Source: an uncultured Collinsella sp.
GTDB lineage: Bacteria > Actinomycetota > Coriobacteriia > Coriobacteriales > Coriobacteriaceae
Assembly (NCBI GenBank): GCA_958445065.1
Contig: CAUCQW010000005.1
Span: 1-64,000 of the forward strand
Length of the DNA: 64,000 bases
Reading direction: 5' to 3'
Position numbers and translations under genes: made by a program. Positions 1 to 7,867 of the stretch are shown piece by piece. Numbering within the stretch: position 1 is the stretch's first letter; the number at the start of each line of letters is the position of its first letter. Below the pieces are notes generated by a model. The model saw nothing but the letters and a program-made list of their open reading frames with translations. It searched no databases and was not told the origin of the DNA.

Positions 1-126
1 GATGCTCTCAAGGTGGCTACCGAAGCCAAGCTGACCTCGATATTAGGAAAAATTGCCACCCCTGCAAAAAGCTCTGTCGCAGTGATGGGAAACGCATCTT
101 CTGGGCATTCCGGCGTCTCCAGCTAG
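1..126 (+). CDS. C-terminal end of an unidentified gene (5' end outside window)
   Basis: Reading frame 1 is open from the first base to a TAG at 124-126 and gives 41 residues ending in GNASSGHSGVSS. Codon choice (AAG, GTG, CTG, GCC, ACC) looks like real coding sequence. The upstream part lies outside the window, so the family cannot be named. The Ser/Gly-rich tail has no recognisable domain. It could also be chance openness, since only 126 bases are visible. Confidence 0.4.
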   Translation, partial: DALKVATEAKLTSILGKIATPAKSSVAVMGNASSGHSGVSS

Positions 127-480
127 CGCTGGACTGCTGCTGTCGCCTGCGCGTTGGCGAGCGGGGCGTGGGGACCGTCCGGCGACCAGCGGTGACGGGC
201 GAGCCCTGCCGCGTGCGTGGGCCTCCATCGGCGTAGACCCATGACCCCTATGGCATCGGAGAAGTCCACCATCGCGTCCAGGACCTTACCGTCCGGCACG
301 CCCAGCCTAGCGGCTCCCTTGAACCCAAGGTTGAAGGGGGGTGTTGTACAGGGCATATGGGGCCGAGTGGAAGTGGATCAAAAGAGCGTTACTTGACGTT
401 TCATGCATAATGCCAACCGCCCCGCGATATCACGTTCGCAGCGCGCAGGGGCCGGAGAATCTTCGCGATGAGAGTTGACG
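127..480. other. Gene-poor stretch with a possible remnant on the minus strand
   Basis: No gene is confidently supported here. On the minus strand a frame from 356 down to 123 encodes 77 residues beginning MPCTTPPFNLGFKGAARLG. Its first half has coding-like third positions, while the second half becomes Arg/His/Pro-rich as expected of an out-of-frame tail. It has no good ribosome site and no family match I recognise, so it may be the decayed front of a former gene. Confidence 0.3.
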
Positions 481-489
481 TCTAATACC

Positions 490-519
490 TTGCATCGTAT
501 AGTGTGTATAGCATAGTAT
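490..519 (+). promoter_or_regulatory. Promoter and probable operator of the padR operon
   Basis: A -35-like TTGCAT (490-495) and -10-like TAGTAT (514-519) are separated by 18 bases. The spacer carries GTATAG twice (497-502 and 506-511), followed by a related ATAGTATA. The AT-rich repeats stand out in a GC-rich region and overlap the RNA polymerase site, as expected for an autoregulated PadR repressor. The ribosome site GAGAGGAGG follows at about 525-533. Confidence 0.5.
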
Positions 520-540
520 ATGACGAGAGGAGGTGTGCGG

Positions 541-861
541 ATGGAGGCACAGATGAAGCGCGGCTTCCTGGAGGCCTGCGTGCTCGCGGCCGTCTCCGGC
601 GAGGAGTCCTACGGCTACCAGATTGTGAAGGACGTACCGGCGAGCATGGGGCTCACGGAGTCGACGCTCTACCCGCTGCTCAAGCGCCTGGAGAAGGCCG
701 GATGCATCACGGCGCGCTCCGCCGAGCACAACGGGCGGCTGCGCCGGTACTACCGCATCACGGACGACGGGCGAGCGCGCATCGAGGAGTTCCTGGCCGA
801 GTGGCCGTCCGTACGGGAGATTTACGCATACGTTGAGGAGGCGCACCATGACGCGCGATGA
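541..861 (+). CDS. PadR family transcriptional regulator
   Basis: A 106-residue winged-helix repressor of the PadR family. Visible family marks are the N-terminal MKRGFLEACVLAAVS helix, GEESYGYQI, then STLYPLLKRLEKAG (recognition helix) and RRYYRITDDGRARI of the wing. The ATG at 541 is chosen because GAGAGGAGG lies just upstream; a frame-extending start at 520 would overlap the promoter. It overlaps the next gene by 14 bases. PadR followed by a DUF1700 membrane protein is a common pairing, in which the regulator controls its own operon in response to envelope stress or a small ligand; the inducer here is unknown. Confidence 0.9.
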   Translation: MEAQMKRGFLEACVLAAVSGEESYGYQIVKDVPASMGLTESTLYPLLKRLEKAGCITARSAEHNGRLRRYYRITDDGRARIEEFLAEWPSVREIYAYVEEAHHDAR

Positions 862-1471
862 GTTCCTGGGCCGGCTGGGCGAGCTGCTCTCCTGCCTTCC
901 GGCCGAGCAGGTGGAGGAGACCAAGGCTTTCTACGCGGAGGCCATCGCCGACCGCATGGAGGACGGTATGAGCGAGGAGGAGGCCGTGGCCGCCATGGGC
1001 ACGCCCGGCGAGGTGGCGGAGGCCACGCTCGACGACCTGCCCGCCGTGCCGCGCGCAATCGCGAGGACGCGCCGGCGCAGCACCGCGCTGCTGTGGGTGC
1101 TGGCCATCGTGGGCTCCCCGGTGTGGGTGCCGCTGCTCGCCGCCTTCGCCGCCGTGGCCGTCACGGTCTATATCTGCATCTGGGTGCTGGCGCTCTGCGT
1201 GTGGATCGTCGCGGCGGCACTCGGGGGCGCGGGCATAGTTGGGCTCCTGCTTGCCGTAAGCGGCGTCACCATCGGCCACTTCCCGTACGCCCTCGCCTCG
1301 GCGGGCGTGGGGCTCGGCCTCGTCGGCGTGGCTCTCTTCGTTGGTGCTGGCGCTTGGGCCGCCTCAAAACAAATTGCGCGCCTCTCGGCGCTCTGGGCGA
1401 GGAAGGCCGCCTCGCCCTTCTGGAAGAACAGGGGCGAGAAAGGCGGCGCTGCCGCGCACCTCGCAGCGTAG
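848..1471 (+). CDS. DUF1700 family membrane protein
   Basis: A 207-residue protein. The N-terminal 75 residues match the DUF1700/HAAS pattern: TRDEFLGRLGELLSCLP, then an acidic EETKAFYAEAIADRMEDGMSE stretch and AVAAMGTPGEVA. Three to four hydrophobic segments follow from about residue 80 to 175, then a short basic tail. The start at ATG 848 has AGGAGG in front; an in-frame TTG at 833 lies within that site. The soluble domain probably contacts the PadR regulator or cytoplasmic partners while the membrane part senses the envelope, but this is inferred from the usual gene pair. Confidence 0.8.
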   Translation: MTRDEFLGRLGELLSCLPAEQVEETKAFYAEAIADRMEDGMSEEEAVAAMGTPGEVAEATLDDLPAVPRAIARTRRRSTALLWVLAIVGSPVWVPLLAAFAAVAVTVYICIWVLALCVWIVAAALGGAGIVGLLLAVSGVTIGHFPYALASAGVGLGLVGVALFVGAGAWAASKQIARLSALWARKAASPFWKNRGEKGGAAAHLAA

Positions 1472-1486
1472 AAAGGAGTGAGTACC

Positions 1487-1741
1487 ATGACCAGCGCGAA
1501 GAAGATCTACCTCGCCGTGGCGGGCGGGCTCGTTGCCGCGGGTGTTGTCCTCGCGGGCATTGGCTTTATCGCTTCGGGCTTCGACCCGGCCGTGTTCACA
1601 ACCCACATCGACACGCGCGACAGCACCATCGTGCTCGGCGGCGTCGAGGTGGACGAACACGAGAGTATCCCGTTCATCAGCCAGCTCGCCAATCTGGGCG
1701 AGATCGACACCTCCGGCGTCGCGGATCCCGCCGCGCCCTAG
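1487..1741 (+). CDS. Short membrane-anchored protein, probably truncated third member of the PadR operon
   Basis: 84 residues: MTSAKKIYL, a single membrane helix at about 8-32, then an acidic extracellular stretch (FTTHIDTRDSTIVLGGVEVDE) ending DPAAP-stop. ATG 1487 follows AAAGGAG with good spacing; GTG 1478 is in frame but overlaps that site. In comparable operons the third gene usually continues into a DUF4097 beta-repeat ectodomain of 200 residues or more. Here the frame stops after about 50 ectodomain residues, and the sequence beyond stays open until a TGA at about 1906 but does not show clear DUF4097 repeats. I read it as truncated, without certainty. Confidence 0.6.
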   Translation: MTSAKKIYLAVAGGLVAAGVVLAGIGFIASGFDPAVFTTHIDTRDSTIVLGGVEVDEHESIPFISQLANLGEIDTSGVADPAAP

Positions 1742-1902
1742 GCGCAGCGAGCCCGGGCGCTCTGCCCGCCAAGCTGCGTAAGCCGGCGAAACCCGAACCT
1801 CAACCTCTACGCAACTGGCCCCAAGCCTGCGCCGATTCGCTCTCAGCGCCGCGCGGGGGCCCGTGACGCATGCCCAAAAAGGTACGAGGAGAAAGGAACG
1901 CG

Positions 1903-1998
1903 ATGACGACAACCACGCCCTTCCGCCTTCACGGGGTCACGCAGGACCGGAAGCGACTGGGCCGTGCGGTGGGGCTGTGCTTGGATTGGCTACACTGA
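1903..1998 (+). pseudogene. 31-codon frame resembling the start of a PspC domain
   Basis: A strong ribosome site GAGGAGAAAGGAA precedes ATG 1903. The frame reads MTTTTPFRLHGVTQDRKRLG and then RAVGLCLDWLH before TGA at 1996-1998. The pattern (a start, RL, a DRK, a glycine-rich turn, LCLDWL) resembles the first 30 residues of PspC stress proteins, which often sit in PadR/DUF1700 operons, but the usual GVCGG is not intact and the rest of the domain is absent. It may be a remnant or a real small peptide. Confidence 0.3.
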
Positions 1999-2154
1999 TA
2001 TGGACAGTTCCGTGAGGGGCGCGAGAGACGGGACTCTGGGGAGATCTTCGAGGAGGAGTGTCTCGACTGGAAACGCGGGTTCAGTGGAGCAGGAACCTAA
2101 TCTCTGTCTCTCTTGCTTTTTTGATTTGTTGAGAAGCCGGCATTTGGGGGCATT

Positions 2155-2838
2155 TTGGATAGCGAACAGTTCAAACAAGAAGCTGAGAAAATAGAACAAA
2201 GCCTGAGTGCCTTGAGAGTCGCCGAGCGCAATGCAGTGATTCCCTTCATGAACGGCGACTTTACCCAATGGGATCTATATCTGGCATCCTCCTCTGAGTA
2301 TGCGATGAGACTGATAGACGGATTCATCTCCATGCTCGAGTCGAGGAATCTTGTTTGCGTCGCCCAGCTTCTCCGCGCACAGGTTGGAGTCTGCCTGCGG
2401 ACATTCGCATTATTCGCCGCCGAAGACCAGGATGACTTTCTCAAGCAGGTGTTTCAAGGTGTGCCTGTGAACAAGCTGAAAGATTTCTCGGGTGAGAAGA
2501 TATCCGATGGAAGACTTCAAGACTTACTCGAGAAGTTCGATCCAAAGGTAAAAGATGTATACAAGGTGACGTCTGGATTCGTCCACTTCTCCATTGATAT
2601 TCTGCCGAGCATGGGTGTGCCTGGGGAGGGCTATGAGGTCGAGTTTAATTTTGGAGCCGAGCCCAACGAGAGAAACAATGCGCCTCTCGTGGAATGCGGC
2701 AAGGCGTTCTGCCACTATGTCGACCTGCATCTCCAGATGCTCCATAAGGTGATTGCTTCGGATGAATGGTATGCCGATCGATTCCGTATCGATTCCGATG
2801 GTCCTGCAGACGAGGCCTCGAAAAGCGAGAAGGTGTAG
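2155..2838 (+). CDS. Protein of unknown function
   Basis: 227 residues from a TTG at 2155; a GGGGG run just upstream is a weak ribosome site. The protein is predicted soluble and mostly helical: an acidic N-terminal helix, a central Leu-rich helix around LLRAQVGVCLRTFALF (about 65-85), and a C-terminal DLHLQMLHKV helix. No catalytic motif or named domain is recognised. The central helices recall DUF5677/HEPN-like proteins only loosely. Its codon use is less GC-rich than its neighbours and it lies beside two broken genes, which suggests a transferred accessory gene. Confidence 0.65.
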   Translation: MDSEQFKQEAEKIEQSLSALRVAERNAVIPFMNGDFTQWDLYLASSSEYAMRLIDGFISMLESRNLVCVAQLLRAQVGVCLRTFALFAAEDQDDFLKQVFQGVPVNKLKDFSGEKISDGRLQDLLEKFDPKVKDVYKVTSGFVHFSIDILPSMGVPGEGYEVEFNFGAEPNERNNAPLVECGKAFCHYVDLHLQMLHKVIASDEWYADRFRIDSDGPADEASKSEKV

Positions 2839-2927
2839 GTCGAACGCATTGACGCTGCCTTGACAGCATCCCGATATGATAACGAATGGGAGGTTCCCTG
2901 CGAAATGTGCGCCTCTGTATATTCTCG

Positions 2928-3345
2928 CTAGGACGCCCTCGACCGATAAGGCATCGTTGAGTTCAATTTGAGTTCAGCTCGGGTGCCTGAAAATCGCCCA
3001 ACTCTGATAAAAGGGGAGACGACGGTACACCACGTAGACGAGAGGCTATGGAAGTGCACGATTTGATTATATTGGCGCGCTAAACCGCCCCGCTGCCCAA
3101 CTTGAACTCCGCTCACGCGTGTATGGGGCTGCGAGAGGTAACGGCCTGCGGCCTCCTTTGTGTGCTCGATGATATCTTCGAGCATGCCGGGCATGGCGGA
3201 GACATTCGCTGCAATCCAGCCGTGTTCAAGCGCCGTTTCGGATAGGAGCGAGAGGGGGGCTGTCTTGCCCGTTTCCCTTGCACCCGTAAAGATGGTTGAC
3301 AGTTTGGGGCCTCCCGTGTCTTTAGCTTTTACCGCGCTAGATGCC
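2928..3345 (-). pseudogene. Fragment of an Orc/Cdc6-like AAA ATPase
   Basis: Reading leftwards from about 3340, the frame gives HEASSAVKAKDTGGPKLSTI, then FTGARETGKTAPLSLLSE (Walker A), EHGWIAANVSAMPGMLEDII and RVSGVQVGQRGGLARQ, before losing similarity and stopping at 2928. This matches the N-terminal part of the intact ATPase at 47432-48532 (ELTSIFSGARGTGKTALMSS, HGWIAVKTTALPGMLEEI). The initiation region and everything after about residue 110 (Walker B, winged helix) are missing. The frame runs directly on from the tail of the arginase-like pseudogene, so a deletion probably fused the two remnants. Confidence 0.75.
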
Positions 3346-3364
3346 TCATGGAAACTGTTGGACT

Positions 3365-3836
3365 TTAATCAGACAGACCCAGCATGTCGTTTTCCTCCAT
3401 GAGGACATCGGCTAAAACCGCAACACCTATGCTTGTTTAAGCAAACCTCCTGATAGTCGTGGAGCTGCTGTAGCCCGACATGCAGGAGATCGCTCGGCTT
3501 AAACACCGGATGCCGCATCCGCGAAACGAGTTGCGGTGCACCCTGTTCCAAAAGGCTGCCAAGTACCATGGCGTGAGCGTTGGGGTAGCCATCATTCAGC
3601 GTGGATACATCCGGATGCGCATAGATCCAGACGATTCCAACGTTCTCGTATTTCCCGTGCAGGTAATCGAAGAGGGCAAGCGACACCATACAGTTGCCGC
3701 CGACGGTCACGACTCTGTCGGGGTTTTCTGCCGTAAGCTTCCTCTGCGCATCCTGAATCCCCGCCAGGACTTCGTCCTCGGCATAGATGCGAACTGTCTC
3801 CCATTTCTCATGTCCAAGTTTTGGGACGCGTTTCAC
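3365..3836 (-). pseudogene. Degenerate arginase/agmatinase family gene, truncated and frameshifted
   Basis: The frame from 3836 contains DRVVTVGGNCMVSLALFDYL and VGIVWIYAHPDVSTLNDGYP, followed by NAHAMVLGSLLEQG: the ureohydrolase fold with its two metal motifs. The usual GGDH reads GGNC and the usual DAHxD reads YAHPD, so two metal ligands are lost. Near 3430 the frame shifts: the original frame ends in nonsense, whereas the alternative frame continues GVAVLADVLMEENDMLGLSD to a TAA at 3365-3367. The N-terminal ~100 residues are gone, cut off by the adjacent histidine kinase gene. Not functional as an enzyme. Confidence 0.75.
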
Positions 3837-3866
3837 AATGTCGAGTGGGATTCCTGGACAGTCGGA

Positions 3867-5006
3867 TCACGTGGTGGCCCCCTTTGAGAGGGTCACGAGC
3901 ATCACGGTCCCGTTCTCGGAACTTGTTTCGACCTCTACCGTGCCACCGTGAAGCGCTGCAATCTCCCAAACGAGCGCTAGTCCGAGTCCTGCGCCGCCGT
4001 ATGCCCTGCTGCGGGATGTGTCTAGACGAAAGAACGGCTGGAAGATGCTCTCTCGGTACTGCCTGGGTATTCCCGGGCCCTGGTCCTCGACTCGCAGGAA
4101 CACGTGGCTGTCGTTGTCGCAGATGGAGACGTTGACAGTCGAGTCGGGGCGGCTGTAACGGATGGCGTTTTCGACCAGGTTAAACACCAGCCGATAGAGG
4201 AGCGTGTCGCTCCCGATTACTAAAGCGTCTCCAGCACAATTGAGGGCTATGCCCTTATTTTCGGCAAGTGGCGCAAGGTCGGTGAGGACCTCTTCGGACA
4301 AGGGGCCAAGTTCAACATCGTCCTCGCAAGGAACGCTGCGGAGCTCACTCATCTCGAGCAATACCTTGGCCATTCGAGACATGCGCTCGGTTTGTTCTTG
4401 TAGCAGGCCGAGCAGCTCGGCTGTTTCGGGTTGCAAATCGGAGCGCTCGGAGATGAATAGCTCAATCTGTGCTTGCATAAGGGCGAGCGGGGTGCGCAGC
4501 TCGTGTGCGGCGTTGCCGGTAAACTGACGCTGTGCAGAGAACCCTTCGCCAAGACGGGCGATCATGTCGTTGAAAGAGGCACTGCATCGTTGTAGCTCGG
4601 TGGGCGCATCTTCACTGAGTCTGATTTCGCTTAGGTTGTCAGGCTGCACGCGCTCTACCTGGGCGGCAAAATCCCGTAGCGGTTTGAGTGCACGCCCGCT
4701 CGCAAAGTATGCCAGCGCGCCGCCAAGGAGTGTGACTCCAGCCGTGATGCACCAGGCTGTCGTGCCAAAAGATTCCTGTGCATCGTTTACGACGATCGTG
4801 ACCTCGTCATCGAGGGCTGCTTTTGTTGGGTCAAACACCTGGGGCGAATCTTCGCCGGTTGCGTTAAAGGCCGAGATGTTACTGCCGATGGCATCCATGT
4901 AGCGCATGCCCGTATAACCGACCAGGCAGTTCGTCAGCACGCACGCTGTGCACGTGAGCAGCGCCGTCATAATCGTTATGCGCCATTGCAGCGAAAGTCT
5001 TTTCAT
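3867..5006 (-). CDS. Two-component sensor histidine kinase
   Basis: 379 residues. Membrane helices at about 9-33 and 82-103 bracket a short 50-residue extracellular sensor; a HAMP-like linker follows. The HisKA box is NAAHELRTPLAL with His168 as the phospho-acceptor. The ATPase domain has the N box NLVENAIRYS, G1 VEDQGPGIP and G2 GGAGLGLALV, so all catalytic boxes are present. It overlaps the upstream response regulator by 4 bases (5003-5006), so the two are translationally coupled. The small ectodomain gives no hint of the signal. The divergent neighbours are redox proteins, which suggests but does not prove an envelope redox or stress signal. Confidence 0.93.
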   Translation of the reverse strand: MKRLSLQWRITIMTALLTCTACVLTNCLVGYTGMRYMDAIGSNISAFNATGEDSPQVFDPTKAALDDEVTIVVNDAQESFGTTAWCITAGVTLLGGALAYFASGRALKPLRDFAAQVERVQPDNLSEIRLSEDAPTELQRCSASFNDMIARLGEGFSAQRQFTGNAAHELRTPLALMQAQIELFISERSDLQPETAELLGLLQEQTERMSRMAKVLLEMSELRSVPCEDDVELGPLSEEVLTDLAPLAENKGIALNCAGDALVIGSDTLLYRLVFNLVENAIRYSRPDSTVNVSICDNDSHVFLRVEDQGPGIPRQYRESIFQPFFRLDTSRSRAYGGAGLGLALVWEIAALHGGTVEVETSSENGTVMLVTLSKGATT

Positions 5007-5677
5007 TCGCTATCCTCCATAACGTAGCCCTCTCCAATCCGATTGCGAATCGGGTCGTATCCCAAAGCGCTGCGCAACTTTTTTCGGAGCGACGAGATAT
5101 GAACGCGGGTTGCGTTGCTAAAGCTGTTCACGCTGCAATCCCAAACGTGCTCGATAAGCTCCTCTTGGCTTACCGGTCGCCCCTGATTAAGCATCAGGTA
5201 TTCCAAGATTCCCGTTTCCTTGCGCGTAAGAGATAAAGCCTCGCTGTCCACAGAAGCGATGCGCGCCTTGGTGTCAAAGCTGAGCTTTCCGCAGGTTAAA
5301 ACTATGTCGCTTTGTGTAAAGCGTCTTAGGGTAAGGCTGCGAATCCTTGCCGCAAGTTCGTCCAGATGAAACGGCTTGGTAAGGTAATCGTTGGCGCCGG
5401 CATCGAGTCCGGCGACTTTATCGGATACTTCGCCACGCGCGGACAGAATCAGCACCTTGGTCTCGCAGTCGGTTTTCCTAAGTTCCCTGAGCACGGTCAT
5501 GCCATCGATACGGGGAAGGTTGAGGTCGAGTACCACGAGGTCAAAGACTTCGACGCCCAGCAGGTCGAGCGCCTTCTGTCCGTCGTGGCAGCAGTCGACG
5601 CTGTACGCCAAGTTTCGCAAGCTGCGCGCGATTGCATCGCACAGTGCTCGCTCGTCTTCGACGATCAAAATACGCAT
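5003..5677 (-). CDS. OmpR/PhoB-type response regulator
   Basis: 224 residues. Receiver domain (1-115): acidic pocket VEDE, phospho-acceptor Asp51 in VVLDLNLPRIDG, Thr/Ser in LILSARGE and Lys in YLTKPF. C-terminal winged helix: SLTRKETGILEYLMLNQGRP, a DNA-contact helix SNATRVHISSLRKKL and the wing IGEGYVMED. ATG 5677 is preceded by GCAAGGAG; an upstream in-frame start at 5695 includes that site and is rejected. It is divergently transcribed from the CXXC peptide gene, and could control it from the 90-base intergenic region. Confidence 0.93.
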   Translation of the reverse strand: MRILIVEDERALCDAIARSLRNLAYSVDCCHDGQKALDLLGVEVFDLVVLDLNLPRIDGMTVLRELRKTDCETKVLILSARGEVSDKVAGLDAGANDYLTKPFHLDELAARIRSLTLRRFTQSDIVLTCGKLSFDTKARIASVDSEALSLTRKETGILEYLMLNQGRPVSQEELIEHVWDCSVNSFSNATRVHISSLRKKLRSALGYDPIRNRIGEGYVMEDSE

Positions 5678-5767
5678 AACAGTCTCCTTGCACATTCCAA
5701 ATCGCGCTTAACACGGATTTTATAGTCGATATGGTCCAATGGTCGCGTAACGAAAGGAGTGGTTGGG

Positions 5768-5914
5768 TTGTTCAAAGCGGTAAAACCCGTGGTACAGGTC
5801 GCTTTGTTGATCGTCGGAATTGCCATGGTGTGCTTTGGCGTTATGCGTGGCGAGGCGGATGCCGTGCTGGCCAAAGCGATTAGGCTGTGCTTGGAGTGTA
5901 TCGGAATTGGATAA
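5768..5914 (+). CDS. CD1871A family CXXC motif-containing small membrane protein
   Basis: 48 residues from a TTG at 5768, eight bases after AAAGGAG. One hydrophobic helix (VVQVALLIVGIAMVCFGV), then RGEADAVLAKA, and the terminal CLECIGIG. The RGE, KAI and CLECIGIG elements are the hallmark of the CD1871A family, short anchored peptides with a CXXC pair. The stop overlaps the start region of the Fe-S protein, so the genes are coupled. The Cys pair may pass thiol electrons or hold a metal at the membrane face; the molecular role of the family is not established. Confidence 0.85.
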   Translation: MFKAVKPVVQVALLIVGIAMVCFGVMRGEADAVLAKAIRLCLECIGIG

Positions 5915-6818
5915 AAGAAAAAACACCGTTTCGCATGTTTTGGCCAGATTTCGCGGATTCATTCAGGCGGCGGCAACGCTCATCACCAACATTCACCTGC
6001 CAAACTTTGCCAAAGGAAGCATCTATCAGGGCACGGGAAAAACAGTCTGCGTACCTGGACTTAATTGCTATTCGTGCCCCGCGGCATCGGGTGCGTGCCC
6101 CATCGGGTCGTTCCAGTCGGTGGTAGGTTCATCCAAGTTCAACTTTTCTTACTATGTTACCGGTACGCTCATTTTGCTCGGAGTGCTGCTGGGGCGCTTT
6201 GTATGCGGCTTTCTGTGCCCGTTTGGCTGGCTGCAGGAGCTGCTTCATAAGATTCCCGGCAAAAAGTTCTCCACGAAAAAGCTCAAGCCGCTCACATACA
6301 TCAAGTACGTCGTGCTGCTGTTTGCCGTGGTGCTGCTGCCCGTCTTGGTGGTTAACGACGTGGGCATGGGCGACCCGTTCTTTTGTAAGTACATCTGTCC
6401 ACAGGGTGTGCTCGAGGGCGCCATTCCGCTGGCCATCGCCAATGCCGGCATTCGATCTGCGTTGGGACATCTCTTTACTTGGAAACTTGCCGTTCTCATT
6501 GCCGTGGTAGTGCTGAGCGTTTTGTTCTACCGCCCCTTCTGCAAATGGATTTGCCCCCTCGGTGCGTTTTATGCGCTCATGAACAAGGTGTCGTTGCTGG
6601 GGATTCAGGTCGATCATTGTAAATGCGTCTCGTGCGGCAAGTGCGCCAGGGTGTGCCAGATGGACGTGGACGTTACGCGTACGCCCGACCATGCCGAGTG
6701 CATTCGTTGCGGCAAATGCGTGGGCGCGTGCCCCGTCGATGCTATTAGCTTTCGCTGCGGGCTGGGTGTGACGGGCGACAGGCCCGCGCAGTCCACGCAG
6801 GCCTGCGAAAACAAATAG
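5907..6818 (+). CDS. NapH-like 4Fe-4S membrane protein
   Basis: 303 residues if started at TTG 5907, which overlaps the stop of the CXXC gene and has GGAG 11 bases before it. It has four to five membrane helices with three periplasm- or membrane-facing CxxxCP motifs (CGFLCPFG, CKYICPQG, CKWICPLG), then a C-terminal bis-[4Fe-4S] ferredoxin domain (CVSCGKCARVCQMDV and CIRCGKCVGACPVDAI). This is the NapH/YccM/CcoG architecture: electrons from cytoplasmic donors are carried across the membrane. The next gene is a TlpA-type thiol protein, so it likely delivers reducing power to that lipoprotein outside the cell. The exact start is uncertain. Confidence 0.9.
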   Translation: MDKRKNTVSHVLARFRGFIQAAATLITNIHLPNFAKGSIYQGTGKTVCVPGLNCYSCPAASGACPIGSFQSVVGSSKFNFSYYVTGTLILLGVLLGRFVCGFLCPFGWLQELLHKIPGKKFSTKKLKPLTYIKYVVLLFAVVLLPVLVVNDVGMGDPFFCKYICPQGVLEGAIPLAIANAGIRSALGHLFTWKLAVLIAVVVLSVLFYRPFCKWICPLGAFYALMNKVSLLGIQVDHCKCVSCGKCARVCQMDVDVTRTPDHAECIRCGKCVGACPVDAISFRCGLGVTGDRPAQSTQACENK

Positions 6819-6853
6819 GTACCTATATAAGTTTCGATATAAACGGAGGAACC

Positions 6854-7816
6854 ATGAAACTGTCAAAAATTGCGGCCTTGTTGATGCTGCCCGTGCTGGC
6901 GCTGACTCTCGCGGCGTGCTCTGCCCCCAAAGGCGACGCGAAGGATGCTACGAGCGGCGATGCGCAGATTGCCGAGCTTGTGGCACAAAAGCCGTCGAGC
7001 GCCGAGGAGGCGGCCAAGCTGTACCAGCAGCTGCTGCAAAAGGAAAACGAGATCTTTGCGAGCGATAACGCCCTATGGGAAAAGGTGTTCCTTGCGGCCA
7101 ACAAAGACACTCCCATGATTGAGGACGGCAAGAACTACGGCGACTTCTTGCTCGATACCATCGAGGGCGCCAAGGATCAGTTTGCGGCTGACGAGCTTAA
7201 GACGCTTAAGGCCGGCGCGCAGCAGGTCAAGGAGATCGAGGACAAGCTCATGGCGCTGGAGAAGGAGTTCCCCGTATGCGGCAGCACGCCCGGCGAGGGG
7301 GAGAGCGTCGATGCCTCGACCGCAGGCATGACCAACGGCGAGAGCGGGGAGACGAAGTTCCCCAGCTTTAAGGGCAAGGACTTGGACGGCAACGATGTAA
7401 ACAGCGACGAGCTGTTCTCCAAGAACAAGGTCACCGTCATGAACTTCTGGTTTACCACCTGCAAGCCGTGCGTGGGAGAGCTGGGCGATCTGGAGAAGCT
7501 CAACAAGGAGCTTGCCGAGAAGGGCGGCCAGGTCGTGGGCGTTAATTCCTTTACGCTCGACGGCAAAAAAGACGAGGTGGCCGATGCCAAGGACGTGCTT
7601 TCCAAGAAGGGCGTGACGTATAAAAACATCTGGTTTAAGTCGGACAGCGAGGCCGGAAAGTTCACCTCCAACCTGTACTCGTTCCCGACCACCTATGTGA
7701 TCGACCAGAACGGCAACATCGTGGGAGAGCCGATCATGGGCGGTATCAACTCTGCTGAGCAGCGCGAGGCGCTCAACAAACTGATCGATCAGGCACTCGC
7801 GAAGAGCGAACAGTAG
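6854..7816 (+). CDS. TlpA-like thiol-disulfide oxidoreductase lipoprotein
   Basis: 320 residues. Lipobox LTLAAC with lipidated Cys22. Residues 35-140 form a helical, charged domain of unknown role; residues 165-320 are a thioredoxin fold with KVTVMNFWFTTCKPCVGEL (active Cys203 and Cys206), the TlpA-type FPTTYVIDQNGNIV with the cis-Pro, and GGI near the end. A GGAGG ribosome site precedes ATG 6854. As the third gene of the CXXC/Fe-S set it is the likely terminal reductant of extracytoplasmic disulfides, fed by the membrane Fe-S protein. A hairpin repeat follows the stop. Confidence 0.92.
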   Translation: MKLSKIAALLMLPVLALTLAACSAPKGDAKDATSGDAQIAELVAQKPSSAEEAAKLYQQLLQKENEIFASDNALWEKVFLAANKDTPMIEDGKNYGDFLLDTIEGAKDQFAADELKTLKAGAQQVKEIEDKLMALEKEFPVCGSTPGEGESVDASTAGMTNGESGETKFPSFKGKDLDGNDVNSDELFSKNKVTVMNFWFTTCKPCVGELGDLEKLNKELAEKGGQVVGVNSFTLDGKKDEVADAKDVLSKKGVTYKNIWFKSDSEAGKFTSNLYSFPTTYVIDQNGNIVGEPIMGGINSAEQREALNKLIDQALAKSEQ

Positions 7817-7830
7817 GTTCGAATGCGACA

Positions 7831-7867
7831 AAGGTGTGACAAAGGGGCAGTCCCTTTGTCACACCTT
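7831..7867. repeat. GTGACAAAGGG hairpin repeat, copy 1 (also a likely terminator)
   Basis: Perfect 16-base-pair stem: 7831-7846 (AAGGTGTGACAAAGGG) pairs with 7852-7867 around a GCAGT loop. It starts 15 bases after the tlpA-like stop codon. The same core occurs at 11280, 43668, 47396 and 48650. Confidence 0.85.
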
